In this document: in pieces, positions 11,902 to 15,485 of the stretch
Numbering within the stretch: position 1 is the stretch's first letter
How the letters are laid out: every line of letters begins with the position of its first letter
Assembly (NCBI GenBank): GCA_018376855.1
Contig: JAHAAN010000034.1
Coordinates: forward strand, 1-15,485
Source of the DNA: Clostridiales bacterium
Lineage (GTDB): Bacteria > Bacillota > Clostridia > Christensenellales > QALW01
Length of the DNA: 15,485 nt
Direction: 5' to 3'
Notes under the pieces: generated by a model
What the model was told of the DNA's origin: nothing
The model's database searches: none
The model's input: the letters and a program-made list of their open reading frames with translations, nothing else
Made by a program: the position numbers and the translations under genes

Positions 11902-12216
11902 ATGTTGGAATCTGAGAAAATCAAGCTGTGCAGAAATTTAATCAATGATGTATCGGTAACAGATGCTCAGATTTCGACTTATTTATCCGTTTCTCAAAGT
12001 CGTATTATCCGAAGGTTATATCCGTTTGAACCCGAATTGCCAGAACTTCCGAGCATTTATGATATGATGCAATGCGAGCTTGCGGTGCGTATGATCGCAA
12101 GGCGTGGCGGGGAAGGCGAAATCGGACATAGCGAGAACGGAGTTTCACGATCGTATGCTTCTGTTGACGATGAAGACATTCTTTCAAGAATTACTCCGTA
12201 TATCAAGGTGATGTAA
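11902..12216 (+). CDS. head-tail connector protein (SPP1 gp15 / HK97 gp6-like)
   Basis: The 104-aa helical protein reads LCRNLINDVSVTDAQISTYL, then SRIIRRLYPFE and a central helix (YDMMQCELAVRMIARRGGEG). It ends with HSENGVSRSYASVDDEDILS and RITPYIKV. The GVSRSYxSxDxxDILxxIxPxI ending is characteristic of the gp6-like connector (DNA packaging) family that docks below the portal. It overlaps the next gene by one base (TAATG). Confidence 0.85.
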   Translation: MLESEKIKLCRNLINDVSVTDAQISTYLSVSQSRIIRRLYPFEPELPELPSIYDMMQCELAVRMIARRGGEGEIGHSENGVSRSYASVDDEDILSRITPYIKVM

Positions 12217-12587
12217 TGTTTAATTTAGCACGAAACGAATCAAAAGTGTTTTTTAAACAGTATCTCGGCAAGAAGGAAAGCGTGAACGCGGACGGATATA
12301 ACACAGGCAGCTTTGTTCCTCATTACGGAGACCTGAAAAGCGCATATCTGACGGTTTCTTCTAATAGAGGAAGCTCGGAAACAGAAATGTTCGGTTCGCT
12401 GGAGGCTTATGACCGCACAATGATTACTGCTGATATACGCTGCCCGATCAACGAGGAAAGTATTTTGTGGCTTGACGGAGCAGATACGCAATATGCGCAT
12501 AACTATGTTGTTACAAAGCGTGCTCCTTGGAAAAACAGTATTGTTTATGCGATAAGGAAGGTTACGGTAAGTGTCAAAGACCATTAA
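12216..12587 (+). CDS. head closure (stopper) protein, SPP1 gp16-like
   Basis: The 123-aa protein is beta-rich (YLTVSSNRGSSETEMFGSLE, YDRTMITADIRCPINEESIL) and ends with NYVVTKRAPWKNSIVYAIRK plus VTVSV. This is like small beta-barrel head-completion proteins, and the position is between the connector and the gp10-like protein. The role (plugging the portal after packaging and joining the tail) is assigned mostly from order and fold impression. The 3' end overlaps the next gene by 17 bases. Confidence 0.7.
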   Translation: MFNLARNESKVFFKQYLGKKESVNADGYNTGSFVPHYGDLKSAYLTVSSNRGSSETEMFGSLEAYDRTMITADIRCPINEESILWLDGADTQYAHNYVVTKRAPWKNSIVYAIRKVTVSVKDH

Positions 12588-13071
12588 AATACAGCTTAAT
12601 GTACGGTCTATAGACCGCGCAATCAAAGAACTGAAAGAGTATCAGGAGTGGGTTCTGAAAAAAACGGACGAGCTTATGGAAAGACTTGCCGAAATCGGGG
12701 CTGCTGAAGCGTCTATTCGGTTTGCGCGTGCGTATTATGATGGATATCATGACGCTGAAGTAAGTGCAGAACCGATAGAAAACGGGTGGGTAATTAAAGC
12801 GCAGGGACAGGCAGTGTGTTTTATAGAGTTTGGTGCAGGCGTGTATTTTAACGGCTCTGAGCCGTATTCAGGCGAGAGACCCAGCGAAATTTCAAAGATA
12901 GGTGAATACGGTAAGGGATACGGAAAACGTAATGCTTGGGCGTATTACGATAAAGCCGGAAATACTGTTTTAACGCATGGAACGCCTGCTGCAATGCCAA
13001 TGTATCATGCCGGAAGGGTGATTCAGCAGGAGATGAACAGGATCGCAAAAGAGGTGTTTTCAGGTGATTGA
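12571..13071 (+). CDS. HK97-gp10-like tail/neck completion protein
   Basis: The 166-aa protein has an N-terminal helix (AIKELKEYQEWVLKKTDELM), a strand pair and the motif VCFIEFGAGVYFNGSEPYSG. It then runs on to YYDKAGNTVLTHGTPAAMPM and YHAGRVIQQEMNRI. IEFGAG and the T-x-G-x-P-A-x-PM ending are hallmarks of HK97-gp10-like proteins. The start is GTG 12571, 10-11 bases after AAGGAAGG, inside the previous gene's end. It likely acts at the head-tail joint. Confidence 0.85.
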   Translation: MSKTIKIQLNVRSIDRAIKELKEYQEWVLKKTDELMERLAEIGAAEASIRFARAYYDGYHDAEVSAEPIENGWVIKAQGQAVCFIEFGAGVYFNGSEPYSGERPSEISKIGEYGKGYGKRNAWAYYDKAGNTVLTHGTPAAMPMYHAGRVIQQEMNRIAKEVFSGD

Positions 13072-13465
13072 TATTGAAGCTGCCGTATTTTCTCGTATTT
13101 CAAAGGCTTACGATGAAAAATACCCAAACGGTTCGCGTTATGGAGAGCCTACAGACACACCGGCAAACTTTCCGTGCTTGACGTTAGTTGAGATTGATAA
13201 TTACACATACGGACAGTCCCTTACGGCGGAGCTAAAAGAACACCATGCTTGGGTTGTTTATGAAGTTAATGTATATTCAAATTCAATAAATGGCGCAAAG
13301 CAAGAGTGCAAAGAAATTATTAAGTTGGTTGATACAGAAATGCAGCAGCTTGGATTTAAACGCATGTTTTTAAATCAGACGAAAAACACAGATACAAGGA
13401 TTTATCGCATTACTGCACGCTATCGCGGCGTTGTAAGCGAGAACTACAGAATTTATAAAAAATAG
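13064..13465 (+). CDS. tail terminator protein (SPP1 gp17-like)
   Basis: The 133-aa protein starts with IDIEAAVFSRISKAYDEKYP and FPCLTLVEIDNYTYGQSL. EHHAWVVYEVNVYSNSINGA follows, then AKQECKEIIKLVDTEMQQLG and an ending on strands (RIYRITARYRGVV). This strand-helix arrangement fits tail-completion/terminator proteins that cap the tail tube. GTG 13064 has GAGGTG upstream and overlaps the previous stop by 8 bases. Confidence 0.75.
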   Translation: MIDIEAAVFSRISKAYDEKYPNGSRYGEPTDTPANFPCLTLVEIDNYTYGQSLTAELKEHHAWVVYEVNVYSNSINGAKQECKEIIKLVDTEMQQLGFKRMFLNQTKNTDTRIYRITARYRGVVSENYRIYKK

Positions 13466-13476
13466 GGGGATTTTAT

Positions 13477-13947
13477 ATGGCTATTGATCTTAATTCGGCA
13501 GGCGTATCATTGCAATACGCACCTGAGACAACGGCAGGAACGAGACCGACAACAGGATATATTGCAATAAAAGGTTTAAAGAGTATTCCGGAACTTGATC
13601 CTAAACCAGAAACACATGATACAACTACACTTGATGCAAAAAAATATAAAACATACATTTCAGGATTAAAAGATCCAGGTGGAGCATTGCAGTTTTCTGC
13701 AAATAACACGGAAGAATTTCACTCTCAATGGGAAACTTTGATGGATGCGTATGAAACGGCTAAAGAAACCGGTAAATCAATATGGTTTGTTGTTGTAATT
13801 CCTGGTTTAACAAGGGCATTTTATCTAAGTGGAGAGCCTGCTGAACTTGGATTAAGTGCAATAGAAGTGGATTCGGTGTTAGAAATTAATCCGTATATTA
13901 CGCCAAACAATATTCACGGTTGGGATGCAAAGCCTACCACTACTTAA
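13477..13947 (+). CDS. major tail tube protein
   Basis: The 156-aa protein begins MAIDLNSAGVSLQYAPETTA and continues with TGYIAIKGLKSIPELDPKPE, THDTTTLDAKKYKTYISGLK, DPGGALQFSANNTEEFHSQW and INPYITPNN. The ETTA-G-RP, PE-HD-TT-LD and GL-DPGG motifs mark the Firmicutes siphophage tail tube family. It polymerises into the tail tube around the tape measure. AGGGGGA lies 7 bases before the ATG. The sequence is more A-rich than its neighbours. Confidence 0.9.
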   Translation: MAIDLNSAGVSLQYAPETTAGTRPTTGYIAIKGLKSIPELDPKPETHDTTTLDAKKYKTYISGLKDPGGALQFSANNTEEFHSQWETLMDAYETAKETGKSIWFVVVIPGLTRAFYLSGEPAELGLSAIEVDSVLEINPYITPNNIHGWDAKPTTT

Positions 13948-13962
13948 TTTAGGAGGAACGTT

Positions 13963-14316
13963 ATGAAAACAGAAAACAGAGTAAAGCCGATGAGTATTAC
14001 ATTTCCAGATACAAATGAGACATATACGCTGGATTTTTCAAGAGAAAGCGTGCGTTTTGCAGAAAATCGCGGATTTAAGATCAGCGAGCTGACAGATTTT
14101 CCGCAAACCAATATTCCTGCGTTGTTTTTCTATGCGTTTCGCAAAAACCATAAAAATGTAAGCAGGGACAAAACGGATAAAATGCTTGATGCAATGGAAG
14201 GGCTTACGCCGGATGAGCTTGGGCGATTGGTTGAACTGTATAATCAGACAAACGATACGCTGATTTTAACGGATGACGGTGTCTCAAAAAACAGGAAAGC
14301 GACCGTGGTACTGTAG
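13963..14316 (+). CDS. tail assembly chaperone, short form
   Basis: The 117-aa protein lies between tail tube and tape measure, the standard chaperone position. It has YTLDFSRESVRFAENRGFKI, a typical start of this family, then the helical FFYAFRKNHKNVSRDKTDKM and LTPDELGRLVELYNQTNDTL. AGGAGG is 7 bases before the ATG. At codons 109-110 a slippery A AAA AAC occurs. Without slipping, translation reads 7 more codons to TAG 14314-14316. It binds the tape measure during tail assembly with the frameshifted long form. Confidence 0.88.
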   Translation: MKTENRVKPMSITFPDTNETYTLDFSRESVRFAENRGFKISELTDFPQTNIPALFFYAFRKNHKNVSRDKTDKMLDAMEGLTPDELGRLVELYNQTNDTLILTDDGVSKNRKATVVL

Positions 14317-14331
14317 GCGGGTATTCGGTCG
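14286..14331 (+). other. -1 programmed ribosomal frameshift site
   Basis: The heptamer A AAA AAC at 14286-14292 is in the exact X-XXY-YYZ phase of the chaperone gene (codons AAA 14287, AAC 14290). Seven bases later CGACCG (14300-14305) pairs with CGGTCG (14326-14331) around a 20-base loop, a proper place for a stimulating stem. The downstream ORF lies in the -1 frame and is open across the site. Confidence 0.85.
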
Positions 14332-14690
14332 GAGATTTTACCGAAGCTTTTTATTCGGTGTTGCCTTATTATTTAGCGATTGGTATGACTGCTGAACAGT
14401 TTTGGTATGATGATCCGTATCTTGCGGTGGTCTACCGAGAGGCTAATCGGATGCAGGTTGAGCGAAGGAATCAGGAAATGTGGTGGCAGGGAATGTATAT
14501 ACATGCCGCATTTTCCATTGCGCTTAGCAATGCATTTAGAAAAAAGGGAGACAAGCCTAAAGAATACTTGCAGGAGCCTGTTAGAATCACGCCGTTTTCT
14601 GAAGAAGAAAAAGAAAGGCGTGCAGAAGAGGAACGAAAGAAAACGATTGCATTTTTTAACCGGCTTGCGAAAAGTGCGAAAAAAGAGTAA
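14292..14690 (+). CDS. tail assembly chaperone, -1 frame extension
   Basis: In the -1 frame from CAG 14292 the reading is QESDRGTVGGYSVGDFTEAF, then SVLPYYLAIGMTAEQFWYDD and PYLAVVYREANR, ending in a charged helical tail (EEEKERRAEEERKKTIAFFN). No ribosome site or good start codon is seen for separate expression (only GTG 14358, without a Shine-Dalgarno). It is therefore expected as a 242-aa fusion with the first 110 residues of the short form, like lambda gpGT. The MTAEQFW-DDP motif is common in such extensions. A heptamer array starts right after the stop. Confidence 0.85.
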   Translation, partial: QESDRGTVGGYSVGDFTEAFYSVLPYYLAIGMTAEQFWYDDPYLAVVYREANRMQVERRNQEMWWQGMYIHAAFSIALSNAFRKKGDKPKEYLQEPVRITPFSEEEKERRAEEERKKTIAFFNRLAKSAKKE

Positions 14691-14691
14691 C

Positions 14692-14719
14692 AGTGCCAAG
14701 TGCTTATTGCCAAGTGCCG
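14692..14719 (+). repeat. heptamer array, copy 3 (upstream of tape measure)
   Basis: Four 7-bp units of consensus AGTGCCA, more diverged than the others: unit 2 is AGTGCTT, unit 3 is ATTGCCA and unit 4 ends in G. It begins one base after the chaperone-extension stop (14688-14690) and ends 20 bases before the tape measure start. Unlike copies 1 and 2, no strong hairpin follows; only TGCCA/TGGCA-type pairing with 14735-14739 is possible. Confidence 0.8.
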
Positions 14720-14739
14720 AGTAAAAAGGTGGGGTGGCA

Positions 14740-15485
14740 GTGAGCGATAATGTGGAGATTGACTCTTTAGAGCTTAAAATACAAAGCGATACGAAGCAGT
14801 CGAGTGCGGAAATAGGTAAGCTTACCGCTGCTTTGCAGGGCTTGAAAACAGCGACAAAGGGCGGAGCGGGTTTAAATGCACTCACAAAACGGTTGAGTTC
14901 TTTAAATTCCGCTCTTTCCGGTTTTAGCGCAGAAAACACGGCCAAGCTAAACGCCGTTGCAGCTGCATTAAACGGATTATCTGCGGCAAGCGGAGTGAAA
15001 ATATCTTCCTCCATAAGCAAACAGATTACGGGTATTGTGCGGGCAACTTCAAGCATGGACGGTACAGAGCAAGCGAAGCTGGAAGGCTTGGCTAAAGGTC
15101 TGAAGCCGTTTACAACTCTTGAGAGAGCGCATTTAACTACATTTGTAAATCAACTCGGAAAGCTTCCTGCTATCGTAAAAGCGCTTGATGAAGTGAACAT
15201 GGATACGTTTGCCGCGCAGATGGAAAAAGTGGCTAAGGCGATTGCGCCGCTTGCAGATGAAATGAATAAGGTAGCGAGCGGTTTTTCTGCATTTCCGCAA
15301 AAGATACAGCGTCTTATTGCGGGTGCAGACAAGGCTTCTGATCCAAACTCTATGCATTCAAAAGCGCGTAAGGCAATTAAGTGGAGTGTTGTGTATGCAA
15401 GTTTAAAACGTGCGAGTAACATGATTGCGGATTGGGTAACGGAAAGCAACAGCTATGTTGAAAACATGAACCTGTTTACCGTTGC
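14740..15485 (+). CDS. tape measure protein, N-terminal part (cut by window end)
   Basis: The frame is open from GTG 14740 to the window end, with 248 complete codons. It begins MSDNVEIDSLELKIQSDTKQ and continues with repeated Ala/Leu/Ser/Lys-rich helices (TAALQGLKTATKGGAGLNAL, KLNAVAAALNGLSAASGVKI). This N-terminus is typical of Clostridia siphophage tape measure proteins. The full protein should set tail length and leave through the tube. AAAGGTGGGG lies 5-6 bases upstream. An in-frame GTG at 14734 is too close to that site. Alternate starts at ATG are absent nearby. Confidence 0.88.
   Translation, partial: MSDNVEIDSLELKIQSDTKQSSAEIGKLTAALQGLKTATKGGAGLNALTKRLSSLNSALSGFSAENTAKLNAVAAALNGLSAASGVKISSSISKQITGIVRATSSMDGTEQAKLEGLAKGLKPFTTLERAHLTTFVNQLGKLPAIVKALDEVNMDTFAAQMEKVAKAIAPLADEMNKVASGFSAFPQKIQRLIAGADKASDPNSMHSKARKAIKWSVVYASLKRASNMIADWVTESNSYVENMNLFTV

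Noticed and set aside
14373..15056. 227-codon open frame on the minus strand across chaperone and tape measure
   Set aside because: It is antisense to two well-supported tail genes, of low-complexity composition and without a ribosome site.
1..15485. tRNA, rRNA, IS element or att site
   Set aside because: No cloverleaf, rRNA segment, transposase or convincing attachment core was seen by eye; small structured elements could still be missed.

Overview
The window is the packaging, head and tail-start part of a siphovirus genome, most likely a prophage of a Gram-positive anaerobe in the Clostridia. The evidence is the AGGAGG-type ribosome binding sites, consensus sigma-A promoters, mixed ATG/GTG/TTG starts, moderate to low GC, and protein types familiar from Lachnospiraceae/Oscillospiraceae prophages. 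No integrase, lysis gene, replication gene or rRNA/tRNA is visible, so prophage versus free phage is not decided here.

Layout. Positions 1-1500 hold tightly packed small genes: a methyltransferase remnant, two cysteine-rich zinc-binding-type proteins, short hypotheticals, a very AT-rich gap and a 40-aa membrane peptide. The terminase small subunit follows (1485-2015), then a regularly spaced CGACTATT repeat array. From about 2236 to 6630 a 4.4-kb accessory block separates the small from the large terminase subunit. It contains a minus-strand operon of unknown function with its own consensus promoter and two tandem terminators, plus a plus-strand group: a serine recombinase, a Fic protein, a membrane-anchored IPAGRY protein and a GNAT acetyltransferase.

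The morphogenesis run starts at 6698: terminase large subunit, a zinc-ribbon gene with its own promoter and terminator, SPP1-type portal, scaffold, major capsid protein, a small basic protein, head-tail connector, head-closure protein, HK97-gp10-like protein, tail terminator, tail tube, tail assembly chaperone with a -1 frameshift extension, and the start of the tape measure gene, which is cut by the window end. No separate MuF-type minor head gene is seen between portal and scaffold.

The most unusual signals are non-coding. A 28-bp array of four heptamers (consensus AGTGCCA) occurs three times, each 0-8 bases after a stop codon and just upstream of terL, portal and tape measure. Six CGACTATT-type repeats with about 26-bp phasing lie at the terS 3' end and resemble a packaging-recognition or other protein-binding array. 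A canonical A AAA AAC slippery heptamer with a downstream stem joins the two tail chaperone frames. A 23-codon TTG-start membrane peptide sits hidden between the last minus-strand gene and its terminator.
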